Shown here piece after piece: positions 34,627 through 47,493 of a stretch of 64,000 bases of DNA. The stretch comes from Phoronis australis (taxonomy: Eukaryota; Phoronida; Phoronidae). Position 1 is the first letter of the stretch, and each line of letters starts with the position of its first letter. The DNA lies in NCBI GenBank assembly GCA_002633005.1, contig NMRA01000229.1, forward strand, positions 231,371 through 295,370. Direction: 5' to 3'. Both the position numbers and the translations under genes were made by a program. The notes below the pieces were generated by a model. That model had not been told where the DNA came from. It saw only the letters and a program-made list of their open reading frames with translations, and ran no database searches.

Positions 34627-35798
34627 AGGCGAAGGCAACATTTTTCGATGTCATTTTGAGCTAAAATAAGGTTGGTTGGTTATCCTAGACATATTTTCCA
34701 CTTAATTACAGCTTTTCGTAATTTTATAGATTACTCGTCCGCTACTCCGGAAGTGACGTTTTAGGAGGCAAGCGTTTAACGCCACTTGGTTTTGCGTTGA
34801 CTTTACCGTGCGAATCTGTTCTATTCTACTTTTGTTTTGTGCTGTTTTTCAACAATTGTCGCCACCACTTTCCATCGGCGAGTATTCTGCGGCAAGATAG
34901 GTTAGTAGAGAACTCAACTACGTTGGATTTNATCAAAGTTTGGCTCACTGATCTGTTCACTGGACGACGAACTGTCCTCTCCACTGGGTGTCGAACTGAG
35001 CCGGTAATCACTCCCGCTACTCAATATCGCTGCAGGGCTGCTTAGAGGCTCTGGGCTGGAGAAAACAGCACAGAGCGAATCACTACTGGTTCCAGGAAGT
35101 GCACGCTCTGGGGGTACGTTCGGAGGCAAAGGTGACAGTAGATGAAGTGCCTCCACTGGCTCCAGTCACTGTACTGGCCACAGCTCGCGAGGCTTCTCGC
35201 TTCAAACACGCACTTCTCGAGGGTGGCGACGGGGCACTGCCGGGAATCAACACAGACGGGATGACAACCTTCTTCAGACGTTGTTTCGCAGTGACCTTCA
35301 TCAGTTCAGCGTACAAATCCCGTTCGTAATCGGACGTCAGAAAGTGCTTGCCACACACACGGTAATTCTCCACTGCTTTGTACGTTGCGTGCACGGGTAA
35401 CGCTGCGTTCTTCACACGAACGAGCCAAGTACGGCGAAGTGTGTCATCCATCGGAAAGCGATGCAAATGTACTCCCAAAGCGCGCGTGAGCCGATAATTA
35501 GTATATCCTGGTACGCAGCAACAGTGTGGCATATTGACTGACTAGTAAATGAAAGCAAACGACGACGGAACTTAACACAACCGAGGTAGAACAATGACTG
35601 ACTCGGCAGCTCTCACAGTCAGACTATATGAAAAGAAATTGGCGCGAAATGCTTGCCTCCTAAAACGTCACTTCCGGAAGAGCGGACGAGTAATTAATAA
35701 AATTACGAAAAGCTGTAATTAAGTGGAAAATATGTCTAAATATAACCAACCAACCTTATTTTAGCTCAAAATGACATGGAAAAAGGTTGCCTTCGCCT
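34627..35798. mobile_element. TTAA-flanked DNA transposon with THAP ORF (Kolobok-like)
   Basis: The element is bounded by TTAA on both sides (34623-34626 and 35799-35802). It has terminal inverted repeats of about 147 bp (34627-34773 and 35651-35798), beginning AGGCGAAGGCAAC and ending GTTGCCTTCGCCT, with few mismatches. TTAA target duplications are known for piggyBac and Kolobok transposons, and THAP domains are known in Kolobok and P-type transposases; both together favour Kolobok. The interior (under 900 bp) encodes a minus-strand THAP domain and a Ser-rich stretch but no recognisable catalytic core. It is therefore probably a non-autonomous derivative. One N occurs at 34931. Confidence 0.85.
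35083..35532 (-). pseudogene. THAP-domain ORF of the TTAA transposon (degraded)
   Basis: This 149-codon frame starts MPHCCCVPGY and carries a THAP DNA-binding domain at about residues 1-95. It has the HRFP motif, the conserved Trp in RRTWLVRV, the VCGKHF C..H zinc pair, SDYERDL, and the closing VVIPSVL box (AVPTIF type). The second zinc-ligand Cys near residue 10 appears replaced by Tyr (CVPGY), so zinc binding is doubtful. After the domain the frame runs out. An overlapping minus frame at 35156-34914, rich in Ser and acidic residues, could be its continuation after a frameshift. In intact relatives the domain would bind transposon ends and be followed by a transposase, which is absent here. 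Confidence 0.8.
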
Positions 35799-35802
35799 TT
35801 AA

Positions 35803-38800
35803 GATAATGACGCTCCTTTGCGGAGTGAATAACAAAGTTGGTTTTGAAAAGCAGTAGTCACCCAAGACCATTTCACCACGTTAAGAAATAAAATGCAGTC
35901 GTATTACTGACGTCCACAAATAAACAGTTTAATTAAAATTACAAGAGTTTAATATCTTACAATGTTTTGAATACTGCAAATTATTTGCTCTTAACCTAAA
36001 AAAAACAGGTTACCGTAGGTGACGAATCACCACTGTCTTTTGCCTGGGAAAACGCGGGTTATCAAAACTTCTCGCTAATCTAATTTGTTATCAGGTTGTT
36101 TACTGCGTTAAAATGTGAAGGAGACAACGTAATTGGAAATCAAAATTTCCCTTTTACGTGAACAAAAATGTACTTTCCTCAAAAATTGATCGTTTTTCTC
36201 AGGATGAGATTTTGCTGACATCCAGGACGCTTGTTTTTATATACCTAAGACCCCTTTCAATTTATCATTATTATTAAATTTACGACATCCTATTTTCTGT
36301 TGTCCAATCAACGTTCTATAATTTAAATGATGTTTTATTTTAATATCTGTTTCTTCATCTACGCTTCACACTTCCATATTTTCAATATGTCATACAACAC
36401 TCCCAATATGTCATACAACACTCTCTTTAACCATTGGCTATAGTAAACGGGCCGCCCACTCTGCATGTTCTCAATCGACCACGTCTGTATTCTTGCGCAC
36501 TTGACAGGGCCGCGACGTCGTTAACTAGCAGATACATGTAAGTGGTCTAAGGCCAGAGTAGAGGCACGTGTAGCTCCCACCACCAAAAATGACTAAAATG
36601 GGTTGGGTCGGGTTGTGGCCTAGATGGAAGGTGATTGCCAGAAATGGTTTTTAGTAGTACCCTGAAGTTGTTTTATGTAAATTGATTCCAGAAAGTTGGC
36701 CTGTGCTATTTTCTACTAGGATACGAGAGTGCCGCCATTACTGAGAGCACATCCTTGTTGAGTCTTGAGCGGCACACTACAGTTGTTAGAGGATTTTGGC
36801 TGTCGACGCACACCAAAGTGGAGATGACTCCTTTTCTCACGTTCTCACCAAGAGTCTGAAAAAATAAAGGGTTTTGTAGAATTCCCAACTCACAAGCACT
36901 ACCCATGATAACTGAAAATTAATTACGCTACAGATTTTTAATCGATTAATTCACAGCGAAAAAAGGTCAAGCAGAGAAAAGCAGGACCAGAAAACCCAAA
37001 CCTTGACATTTTTTTCACCAATATTATCACTTTTCTGGTCAGGAAAAGTATCACCCGAAATTGCTGTATACCCTACACCGACTGGTACATGTACGTGTAC
37101 ATACATGTAGATGTACATCAAAATCTAAAGTCGCATAGGCTCAGTTAATTTTTCTACCGGCAAAATCTATATCAATTTGTTTTACTACCCGGTCCATTGT
37201 TTGTATACTTTGGACGATTTCGCTATTTGAAAAGTCCGTTGGCGTGGACGAATATTTGCTTGCTGTTGAACGTCAAAGACTTAAACTTTGGAGGCAGGTT
37301 CATACTTGATTAGTCAACAAGTTTAGAAACTAAATCGCCGGCTCTCGTTCAGCCAAACTGGTTACAGTGTACGTTCACCTCGGTCTATGCCCAGTGGATT
37401 CCTAGCCAGGCCGGGGAGTATAAGACTGTTTTAACCACATTGCATGTTTTTCTATAAGAAGTGTGAAACCTTCTATTGAAAACGTACAATGGGCATGGTC
37501 AACGAACTCAGCAGTGGTGAACAAAACCGTTAACTTAACAAATACATGTAATGTGAATAGTCTGACGTGGTTATATTTTGTTGGCTTCATTTTTCACACT
37601 GTTAAAAATCACAAACTCAACTCTTCATAATCAAGTGGTGTGCTTCATCAACATTAACAACTTTAAGATTATTAAAAACCTTATCGACATGCCAGTGTTT
37701 TTAGTCAAATGTTGACACGAATACAGATTTTAATTACAAAAATTTATCTATTTTCAGAAAATAGAAAGCCTTAAAAGTTTTCATTTTGAAGTTTATTCCA
37801 ATCTCCCAGTAGGTAGGTCACGTGACCACTATCTAAACTCTAGCAAAAAGGAAGGAATACACGTAGCAAAACAACTCAACAATAGCATGCAAAAAGTTCA
37901 TTTGCGTCAGTAAATGTCAAACCTCGAAATGCTTTACAATTTTCTAAGTTATCTTATTTCTGTTTTAGGCAACTGTCAGAATAAATATTGATTAAGTAAT
38001 TAGTAAGAATAGATCCATTTTACGTTGCCCAAAATTTGTGCATATGTACTTTTAAATCATGGGGTCAAACTTATTGAAATGTAATTTAACATCAAAATCT
38101 ATTTTTAGATGGTGTTTACAACTTTGGTTCTAGGGTCAAGGCATTCTAGAGATTCTAGAAATTTCTGAGAACAAATCGTAACAGTCAATGATATGATTGT
38201 ATATGATCATGTGGGTTTTATTAGCCGATCGTTAAATAAGTAGATTATTATAAGTTGGGCTAAAATTAAGAGGATATTCAGATGAGCTATAGCAGTTGAA
38301 GCATAAAGACTTGTTGCAGTGTACAGAGGAAATTGTACAACAGAGCCATCTAGTGGAAGATTCTAAAGAGGATCTCGGCAAGGGCAAGGGTTACGATCAG
38401 GAAGTTAACTAACGGCTTGCCACATCGTGGGTAGTAAGTTACTGCCTGAAGTGTTGCGTCACCAGAGACTGTGACCAGCAAGAAGAATTGTGGATAGAAG
38501 AAACTTCCTGCAAGCGTTGTGTCACCATGCAGGGACTGTGATCAGCAAGTACACTGTCGCAATACAGTGTGTGTAGTTCGAAGATTCACCAACAGGACTG
38601 TCATTCAACAAATGGAGAGTACTACAGCTTGGATAATAGATAAGACATTTGATTATTTTGGTTGATTGATTGAAGTAAGCTTTAAAGAGGGCGCTACCGT
38701 AGTTACTCTTCTTTGTATTTGATTACTTAATTAACAACAGGTTTCACTTGTGTAATGAATGGTTATCATGTAATAAATTTATTAATGGATTTAAACGTTC

Positions 38801-40100
38801 TCTCTCCATCTACTCACACTCTCAAAGCATAGCTACCTTTTAAACAAACCCAAAGTCAATTTCTGACAGCAACTTTTCATTTTTTTTCAGAGAAAAGGGT
38901 AAAAGTCAGATTTATGATAGCCCCTCAAGCGAAAGTGAAGAAAATAAAAAATTCAGATATAGAACATTTTAGAACAGAGCACAGACTATAACATGTGAGC
39001 GTTTTATATGAAACCGATCAGCCATTTCTGAGATATGATGTCCAGAAGTAAGCAAAACTTTCTAGGTTATTACGTAACATTAATACCTGCACTCGTAGCC
39101 AAATACCTAAACTACTGTCAATGCAGCAAAAGTATACATATTTCTGAAAGTAGAAAGCTAGTGCGATTCGATTTTCAATCCTAAACCATTTTGCCAGTAA
39201 TGGGTTACGTGATGATGCCTTGAAAGTAAAAATACGTACATTCGTTCCAGCTAAACAACGGTACAGTCAATTCCGTGACAGCGTTTTCCCGTTCAGTGAC
39301 TTTACCAGACGTAAGGGGTTCTGAGCGTGTGATAACATCTAGCTTCTTTGTTAACTGCCAAGTACACTGTTTTGTCCGTTACCACAACAAGCAGGCCAAT
39401 TATGTACCAAGCATATTACAGAACACGTGTGAACACAGTCAAACTCAGAGGGAATTGGTGTATTCGGAAAGAATAGATTGTCGTAACTTCGGTTGCAGTT
39501 GGGCGATTTTGGCGATTCAAAAACTAAATATGATCAACATTTGACGACGACTTCAAAAATGCTATTGGTTTATGTTCAAATATGTTGTAACTTTTAACTT
39601 TTCTTTTAACAGCTCAGCCCAGTCAGGGTAGAAACGATCTAATTGGAGATTAGACTAATTATCGTACAAAAGAGATTTGCCCCTCCAACCATTAATGCCA
39701 GAATGGAAATAATCAGTCGTGTAAGATATTGGCTGCTGGGGTAAACTTCCCAACTTTTTGTTGGGCTATAGAATCGAGCAAGTTGGGAGCAACGGGAAAA
39801 CGCCGTAATGCCACGTTTTCTTTTCGTTTTTGTAGCGTGCAACTTTTCCTAAAAATACATAAGTACCTCAGTGACTACGAAATATTTTAAAAGCAGTTTC
39901 TGCCACCGGTTTGAGGAACAGTGCATAAATTATAAAACAATATGAATCCGATGAGTTGCTCAGGTATTCCCAAGAATGAAGAACAGCATCTGGTGTCTTA
40001 GATGTATTGGAAGTGCGTTGAGCTATACCATGAACGGATATACAGTTAATGTAAGCTACATTGAGGCGGTTCGCTCATTTTTTCAAAAACATCATGAGCC
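35803..40100. other. Unassigned AT-rich intergenic sequence
   Basis: Over 4 kb with no supported gene. Noted items are a gtcacgtgac E-box palindrome at 37817-37826, and a segment at about 38310-38870 with a CTCF-like site (ccatctagtgg, 38347) that could be an old LTR but shows no paired copy. Several frames of 60-90 codons show no recognisable domain. Confidence 0.4.
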
Positions 40101-41120
40101 GTTACCCTCCCATTTTTTCACTGTGATATATATTTATTGAAGGATACACAGAACATACAAAGAAATAATAACAAACCCAGAAACGGCGAAGCATTATATC
40201 TGGGTTGTAAACAATTCATAAATGAAACTTATATACATAGAGGTACATGTATATACAATTAAGTAGTATCTAAAATAAGTATTCCAATACTTAGACATGC
40301 TATTACAGATATATAAAAACAAAAATATGTACAGATTCATGTAGGGAAATCAGATGCAACAATATTGATAAACGGTACATAAAAATTTGCTAACGTTGCT
40401 TAGGAGGAATTCGTTGAGAACAAAGTCAAGGTTAGGACTACCATTCAGTAATAATGTAACTCTAGTAGGGATATTATTACAAGAATTGAGAGCGTTAACA
40501 ATTGTTTGGTTATCATTGAGTGCACGAAAGAGTGAGTCTCTCAGGGATTCGATGAGGAGACATTTGAAGAAAATATGAGGATAAGATTGATGGTCACCAC
40601 ATTTGAAGTTTGGAGAGACATTACTAAAGTTGTGCCTGAACTTGTCAGAGTTGAAGAAAAGGCCACATCTTGATCTGTACAATGCTATTTCGTTATCGCG
40701 GGTAAGGGAGAATTGAGTCAAGGGTGTTGAGTTATCAAAATTATGAAAAACAGTTCTAAAATTATTTTTTATACTCGTAAAAGAGTTGCTTTCCTTAACA
40801 GAGACTGGAAGAGAATTCCAGTTGTTGATGCACATCATGACTGTAGACCTTCTGAATGCCTGACTGAACGACGGAGGGATTGCATATGGGGTGGAGGATC
40901 TCAAATCACTTGTCTAGTATATAGATCAAATATTTTTTTTGACAGACACGTTGTTGACATTGTTTATTACCTTGAAAGTAAATGTGGTCATGTGAAGATT
41001 TCGTCGAGTAGACAGTTTGGGCCACTTGAGACTATTCAAAACCTTAACACTATTGGATCCCCTGTAAGCTCCGGTTATGAGTAAGGCGGCTACGTATACT
41101 TTCAACCAACAGGACTCTGG
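40101..41120 (-). mobile_element. LINE relic, C-terminal region and 3' tail
   Basis: A 184-codon frame (40904-40350) carries the NNWNSLPVSVKESNSFTSIK motif typical of the C-terminus of CR1/I/Jockey-like non-LTR elements. Upstream on the same strand, weakly framed sequence reads AALLITGA and LNSLKWPKLSTRR, the preceding conserved blocks. An A/T-rich 3' region runs to about 40100. The upstream RT core is missing, so the copy is 5' truncated. Confidence 0.75.
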
Positions 41121-41449
41121 AAACTGGCCTACGTAAACATGTAGTATTAATAATCACTTCTGCATTTGAAATAGTGTTTATCATAATGGCTAGTATGATG
41201 AAGGTGGGTATTCACCAAGTTCATTCCCACCCGCGCGGTTCTGTCACCCGAGAGAACTCGGATCCGATACCGTAATTCAATAACTCCCTTGAATGAAAAT
41301 AAACAGTACACGTAAATCTCCCTTCCTATTTATGTAGGAACCATAGAACACAACGTTTCACGAGATCCTCAGATACACTAACTCCGATACAGGGAAAATG
41401 TCTACCTTCCAAAATACCTTTGTTTGAACCTTTAAAAAAGAAACTATAC

Positions 41450-41820
41450 ACTGTTTTGGACTTTATGATTCATGAGAACCTGAAAGGGTTTCTATGAGCA
41501 AGATATATTGGGGGAAATACAAGGTCCACTTTATAATACAACACAGTATGCATTATAGCCCTGATTCTCTTATGTGTATGGTGATGGATTTTGAAAAAGC
41601 ATTTGATTCTTTGGCACGGATATTTCTTCACAATACGCTATTTTTAAAATTTGGAGGAGAATTAGGTACAGGTGTATACAGAAGTGGAACATATTATCAT
41701 TCGGTGTTCGTGAGCCTGTGCTTTACAAAATGGAATACTGTCGAAGTCTTTCGAGACCTATATGAAATACCGTCTCTCCATATTTTTTTATCTTTCAAAG
41801 AAATAGTATGATTGATGACT
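41450..41820 (+). mobile_element. L1-like reverse transcriptase fragment
   Basis: The frame at 41494-41811 contains VMDFEKAFDSLAR, the RT block A catalytic-aspartate motif. Just upstream in another frame is a KGFL*ARYIGGNTR segment, the block preceding it in L1-like elements. Frameshifts and a stop show it is inactive. It lies on the strand opposite to the flanking LINEs. Confidence 0.7.
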
Positions 41821-42224
41821 AGATTCAGCAGTAATATTGAAGGTATCGAAATCAATACTGCTCATTAAATCAAAATATTGCAAACGACACTGTTCCACGA
41901 ACCACTGTGAAATCGAAAAGCTTTATGCATGGAAATAAATTTGAATGGAGTCCACAGTGAAACATTTACCATGCTGTGGGTCACTTATAGCTTAGATTTA
42001 GAAACTATTCTGATCTTAAACTTTGGTAAGAATGGAGGGCAATAGATCAACCATGCAGACTGAACGACTTTTTTATACAAACAATAATTGCAGGCGGTCT
42101 GATACACGTTGTATCAGGCGTGCGCAGGAACGACTTTCAGATAACAAGACATTTTGTAAAACGTTCTTTGTGGATTTAGATAAGTAACCAAGTGTTCGCC
42201 TGGGTCGCCATACAACCTATTGTG

Positions 42225-42985
42225 CTACTTCTCTTCTTCTTCCCTTCTTCTCTTCTCTTCTAGGCGTTGTCCATCCACTGCAGGATGAATCCCTCCGACA
42301 ATGCCTTCCAACTTGTTCTGTCTCTTGCTGCTCTTATCCATGTTGTGCCTATCGTTTTCACGATGTCATCTCTCCATCTGGCTTGGGGCCGTCCTCTTGA
42401 TCTCTTTCCATATCTGGATTGCCACTTTGTGCATCTTTTTGTCCATCTGTTGTCCTGTGCTCTGGCCACGTGTTCGCCCCACCTCCAATTCAATTTCAGA
42501 ATTGTCTTGATTATGTCCATGACTCTTGTTTGTTCTCTTATCTCTGTGTGTGGAATCCTGTCTAGTAATTTTATTCCAAGCATTTTTCTCTCCATTGCTC
42601 TCTGTGTTGTTATTAGCTTGGCAATTGTCTGTTTTGTTAAGGTCCATGTTTGGCATCCATAGGTGATTGTGGGGATGATGCACTGGTCAAATACTTTTCT
42701 TTTCAGGGATATGGGTATGTTCTTATCTTGGAATATTTCTCTGTTTTTTCCAAAGCAACTCCATCCAGCTCTTATTCGGATTTGTATTTCATTGGTCATA
42801 CGGCTCCCCATTTGTATGGCCTGTCCCAGGTATTTATACATGTATTGTGTGACTTTTTCAATGATCTTGTTCTCCACCATTACTTGTTCATCTGTTTCAA
42901 AATTTGTCATGTACTTTGTCTTGTTGTGCAGCCGACAGGGAAAAGAACATAATTTCAAACATTGTGCTACGTCTACCACATTATG
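42225..42985 (-). mobile_element. RTE-like LINE, 5'-truncated, C-terminus intact
   Basis: A single uninterrupted frame (42979-42260, 239 codons) covers the end of the RT domain and the C-terminal domain. It shows YMYKYLGQAI, FDQCIIPTITYGCQTW, the QRAMERKMLGI block, a GEHVARAQDNRWTKR block and a final RGRPQARWRDDI region, ending shortly after. The 3' end passes into a CTTCTT-type simple repeat (42225-42262), a usual tail. The absence of internal stops makes this the youngest-looking LINE in the window. It cannot be mobile without its endonuclease and RT core. Confidence 0.85.
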
Positions 42986-44745
42986 CGGAAGTGTTTAAGA
43001 AAATAACAAAAATAAGAAAGGACATAACACAGAGTAGGCGATATTTATAAATGACGTGAGGAAAAACATGATACAGATCGGCAATGAATTACATGCAAGT
43101 GCGGGCTGGGAATCAGTGTACTCTAATACCTTAAAATTTCTGTTGATGTTAATTGAGAATAATTTCCAGTATCTATATCTTGAACTAGTGTTGCATGCAA
43201 ATCCACATTTTTATAAAACAGGAGTCTTCTGCTTGTAAAGAAGCCCTAGAAACTTTGACACGTTTATTTCTATATTGTTAATTTACTGTAACTTTCTGGG
43301 AAAATGTTTCAAAAATTTTGCTTTAATGATACTAGTGAAACAATGACGAAAGTTAGTGTTTTATCTGAATTAGCGATACATATTCATCGACAAATTGTAT
43401 TACTGTTCTACCAAATTATCATACATACATGTAGATATACTGTACTGTCAAAGTTTGGGAGGCAATTTATCGTCTATTGAGATGATTTTGTGAGTGTTTT
43501 TAAAGGATTACTATTTCACAGAGAAACATATCTTTGGAAAGAATGGTAGATTTAAGGACAGATATAGTTGAATTTGGCACCTGTTCTCGAAAACTAAGTA
43601 ACCATGGAGTGAGTGTGTGGTGTTTGTGTTTATTATTACGACTGGATGTTATTGGGAACAAATGTATTTAAAGTACATACTAAGATTCTCGTTTCAACAT
43701 TACTTAGACATGTTTTCTGTTTGAAAAGTTGTTGGCCAATTTAACCCATTTTACTAACTTTCACTGCAATTTTAGATCTTAAGTTAGTTCGTAATAAAAG
43801 CTTATTAACAAACAGCAAAGTGACCTGAGCACATAGGAAAACACTGCTTCAGTTTAAAACTGCACACGGCTTATAAAATTAGTCTAACGCACATTGTACA
43901 TCGAGATTCCTCGGTTTTTTCAAAAGCATGACCCGTTACTCTTCCGTAGGACTCTCTTGGGTCTTGTCAATGGAGAGTTTAACAATCAATTAAGTTGGAA
44001 ATTAAATTAGTATTTTTCCAGTGACTCAGATTGAAGATTGGTGGATATTTGTGAATTATCCAACCACACATTTCAGCCATCTACACGTAAGAGGTCCCGC
44101 ATACGAAACCGCTTCTTAATAACTCTTTCGAGAATAAACAATCAGTAAAGACTTTGTAACAATGAACAAAAGCATAATACAATAGAATACAACCCGGAAA
44201 CTGCAATGAACATTTCATCCGGTTTTAGTCAATAAACACAGTGTGTCAATAATAATGGGAATATTAAACGATTGTCATAAGAGATTACCCAAGTGAAAAA
44301 GAGAAAATTGAGATTTACTTGCAACACTTCAATTCAAGATCAGACTATCACAGACAAATCATTGGTCGGATTGCAGCACAACAAGGTTAGTTTTTACACT
44401 GAATTTACTTGAGCCATTAATAAGGAAATTGGCTTTGTCTAGTAAACTAAGGGATTAATTAAATATAGAGAACACACCAGGGTTGCTTCCGATGCCCCTG
44501 TCGTTGTTGCAAATTAATTGGACAGTCCAACAGAAAGTGAACTTTAGTCTGAATTTGCCAATAATTGATCTATTGCCAGGACTTTGAGTGACAGCTTAAC
44601 TTACATGTACCAATCACAACGCAGCATTCTTGACACACCTTCGTTTCCAAGCCGCCATTTTTACCAGACAAACAACACGTTGTCGGGTAAAACTTATTGT
44701 TTGTTTGTCGATTTTTCGCAAGGGGGGAGGGGAGCTTGCGATAGA
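42986..44745. other. Unassigned sequence between LINEs
   Basis: AT-rich. Part of 44100-44745 may be the 3' untranslated region of the LINE that follows on the minus strand. No gene was recognised. Confidence 0.4.
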
Positions 44746-46900
44746 TCAATTCCACAACACAGAAACATCACTGAGGTTACGTCGAAATTTATTAGAGTTA
44801 CGATGTAAGTGAAAGTCCAGAAAGCAATCTATTGAGAGATACACCTGTATCTCGTGAGCTCTTGGTAAATATGAGGGTAGATTCGCATGACAAAGGTGAC
44901 TTTTAAAGCATGTTTTGATCATTGAAGGTGAACGACTGTCCCTTAAATTTGAAGACAGTGTATTCCAATCGCATATACACACTGGAATACTTATCTGCGA
45001 GTTGCCCTGGAGTATGATGGGGAGATTGTGAAAATAAGTGTGTTCCCCATGCCGGGCCTTCAACATTCTCTTTCACAGTTGTTAAACATAAGCTTATCAG
45101 AATCATTGTTTATGTTATTGAGATCTTTAATTGTGTGCATGGTTGTGTGTTGTTTCTTTCTTTCAGAAACTGTAAACCAATTCAGGCTTATGGGAATCTT
45201 GTTTTTTCTGAACCTTTAAATGATCCTGTGATTAAGCGTGCAGCTTGATTCAGCAAACAATCTTACTGGATCAGAACACAAGCGCTAGTGGATTAATAGA
45301 TAATGTTTCCATAGTCAAAGTGTGGCAGGACAAGTGAATTAAAAAAACCTCTAGTTGCATTGAGCATAGACGTCTTGATACAAATTTGAATCTTCTGAAT
45401 CTAATAACAACTAAGATGTGACAGTGAGCATTCAAAAAGAGATTGTTATCAAGAATAATACCTAAATGTTTATAGGTATATTTTTTGGTTTTCACTCATT
45501 TGTAAATAGTTGACCAACATGCAGAAGTGAATTTTTGGATCGTGAGAAGGAAATGACATCAATTTTTCCTGCTTTGAAATTCATTCGCCATTTGGCAGCC
45601 TACGAAGAAGGTGAGTAGACCATCATGTAGTCTCATGGATAGATGTGATTGTCTTTAGATTTGCATGAGATATTGTCGGTAAGGACTTTGATGTATGGAA
45701 GGAAAAATAATGGACCAAGAGCATTGCCCTGGGGCACACCCGAATTCACTTAACCCGGAGACGACGACATTGAATGCACGACTTCAATTCACACTGTGTG
45801 GATGAAATTGCGTAAAAAATCAAATAAACTTAATAAAGTATTACATATTCCAAATGATCTTAACTTCTAAATAGGTAGGTCATTTGCTACCAGGTCAAAG
45901 TCAATTGCTATGCCAAGGAAAATAGACCTGGCAGTATTCTAATTCTCAAACTAAATGTAAGTCTTAAATAATTTCATTGAATTGGGAAATTGTACTCTTT
46001 CCTGTTAGAACGTCAAGTTGCAGTGGGTATACAGGTATGACATTATGCGAGTTTAAATGTCCAAGGAGTTTTCGAAATAATCTTTTCTAGAATTTTGGAG
46101 AAGGTATTTGGGAATGTGATGGGGCGATAACAGAATTTTATTGAATAGTCCTGTGAGGCGTAAAGACAATTCTTTAGCTTTCATTTTTATTGGTAATGAG
46201 TTCTGAACCATTTGATTCATTAACGTCGATACTCTAAGAAGCTTTCTGACTTCTGCAGTAATAGTTTGTAGATCAATGAGTTGTTCATTGCAATTAATTG
46301 ATAGTTTATAGACGCCGTCTCGATAACTCGGATTGATGTGGACTTCGCAAAATATTCTAGAAATAATATGTATTTTCTGATTTATGTTTCATTGGTGTTT
46401 TTGTGAAAGTCTTTAAGAGAGATAAGAGTAAATATACCATTGACTGAATGGCCTCTTACATTTAAATTGTTAACAATTCTCCAGTGCTCCTCAGAGTTTT
46501 TAGACACATCATTAACGCGTTGAATAAGACCGATATTGTAATTGCAGTTTGCATTATATTCGATTAAAATGAAAAGCTTTAACACATTGTTTGAAGTGTG
46601 GATATACCTTAGTGCATTTTAAGTTCGTGTTTTATCTGGTCTGTAACCATGGTTTGTTTTAATAGTAACTAATTTGTATTTGGATGGAATATTTTCCTCT
46701 AGGACGACCGTGAGTTCTTTATTGAATCTGCTGTACATACTACAGTATCTTTGCTCAGTTTTCACTGAGAATTGCATCCCAATCGTGGTTGATTAAGTCG
46801 TTTTGCAATTGAATTTGATTTACTTTATAGTATTTCCAAACACGTATTGAAATAAGACTGGCTCCTCATGAGCTGAACATGATGAAATTGACGTATGCAT
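44746..46900 (-). mobile_element. Long decayed LINE (linker through C-terminus)
   Basis: Conserved blocks appear on the minus strand in correct order. They are a linker frame with EEHWRIVNNLNVRGHSVNG (about 46510-46440), YRPITFPNTFSKILEK (about 46135), a DFD variant of the catalytic block (about 45905), SGVPQGNALGPLFF (about 45740), and YKHLGIILDNN (about 45470). A C-terminal VCICDWNTLSSNLRDS (about 44960) follows. Multiple frameshifts and stops separate them. The element resembles CR1/Jockey/I-type non-LTR retrotransposons. The 5' limit is uncertain. Confidence 0.8.
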
Positions 46901-47493
46901 CGTTTGATACACGTACATGTACCATTCAATGCAATACTCATACATGTGTATTCAAGGGTTTCACTTTTCAATTCCAGGTGCATTCTTCCTGCATAGTTGA
47001 TTATCGTGATTTTCAGGCATACGAACACTGGGTTTTGGTAAGTGCTAACTTGGGTTTCTGTTTGGACTTAATAACAAAATTTGACTCTGGAAGACAATCG
47101 TAACATGCTTCATTTAGTTTCAAGCTCATTGTGAATCTTTTTATATCAATTTAAGACAGAGAAATCTGGTGAAATTGAGAACTTCTAAACAAAAATTGGA
47201 CTTTTAATTTTCGCTTCAGATATATAAAGCAGCTAAAAATAAACTTTCTTCATAAAAAACGCATTCTACTTTGCTCGTTATTCAAACTGAAGAGGATATT
47301 TGTCGATTTCAAGGGAATTCATAGGTTTTTATTGAGTTTCATCTCTCAAAGTTGGCTTGTCACAGGGGGTCATTTTATACTCTGCGCTCGGTATCATCAC
47401 AGAACGAACTGCCAATTATTTCCTAGGTTGTGTTACCTATCGATGAGTTTGACCTATTTATGGAATGAATTTTCGGAAAAAAGGTTTTTCACA
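46901..47493. other. Unassigned, upstream of the TLR pseudogene
   Basis: No intact leucine-rich repeat was recognised here. The N-terminal half of the receptor, including any signal peptide, is missing or too decayed to see. Confidence 0.4.

Noticed and set aside
36706-36906. 66-codon minus frame after an acceptor-like ttttttcag
   Set aside because: No recognisable domain, no partner exon and a continuous frame across the putative acceptor; not distinguishable from chance.
38312-38870. Possible solo LTR
   Set aside because: No second copy, no clear TG...CA ends and no target duplication visible in the window.
39275-39544. 89-codon plus frame with several cysteines
   Set aside because: Cysteine spacing fits no known fold and no splice context was seen.
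44590-44650. Minus-strand VCQECCVVIGTCK resembling the end of a three-finger domain
   Set aside because: No acceptor, no preceding cysteine pattern and no CN end; it lies just past a LINE C-terminus and is probably chance.
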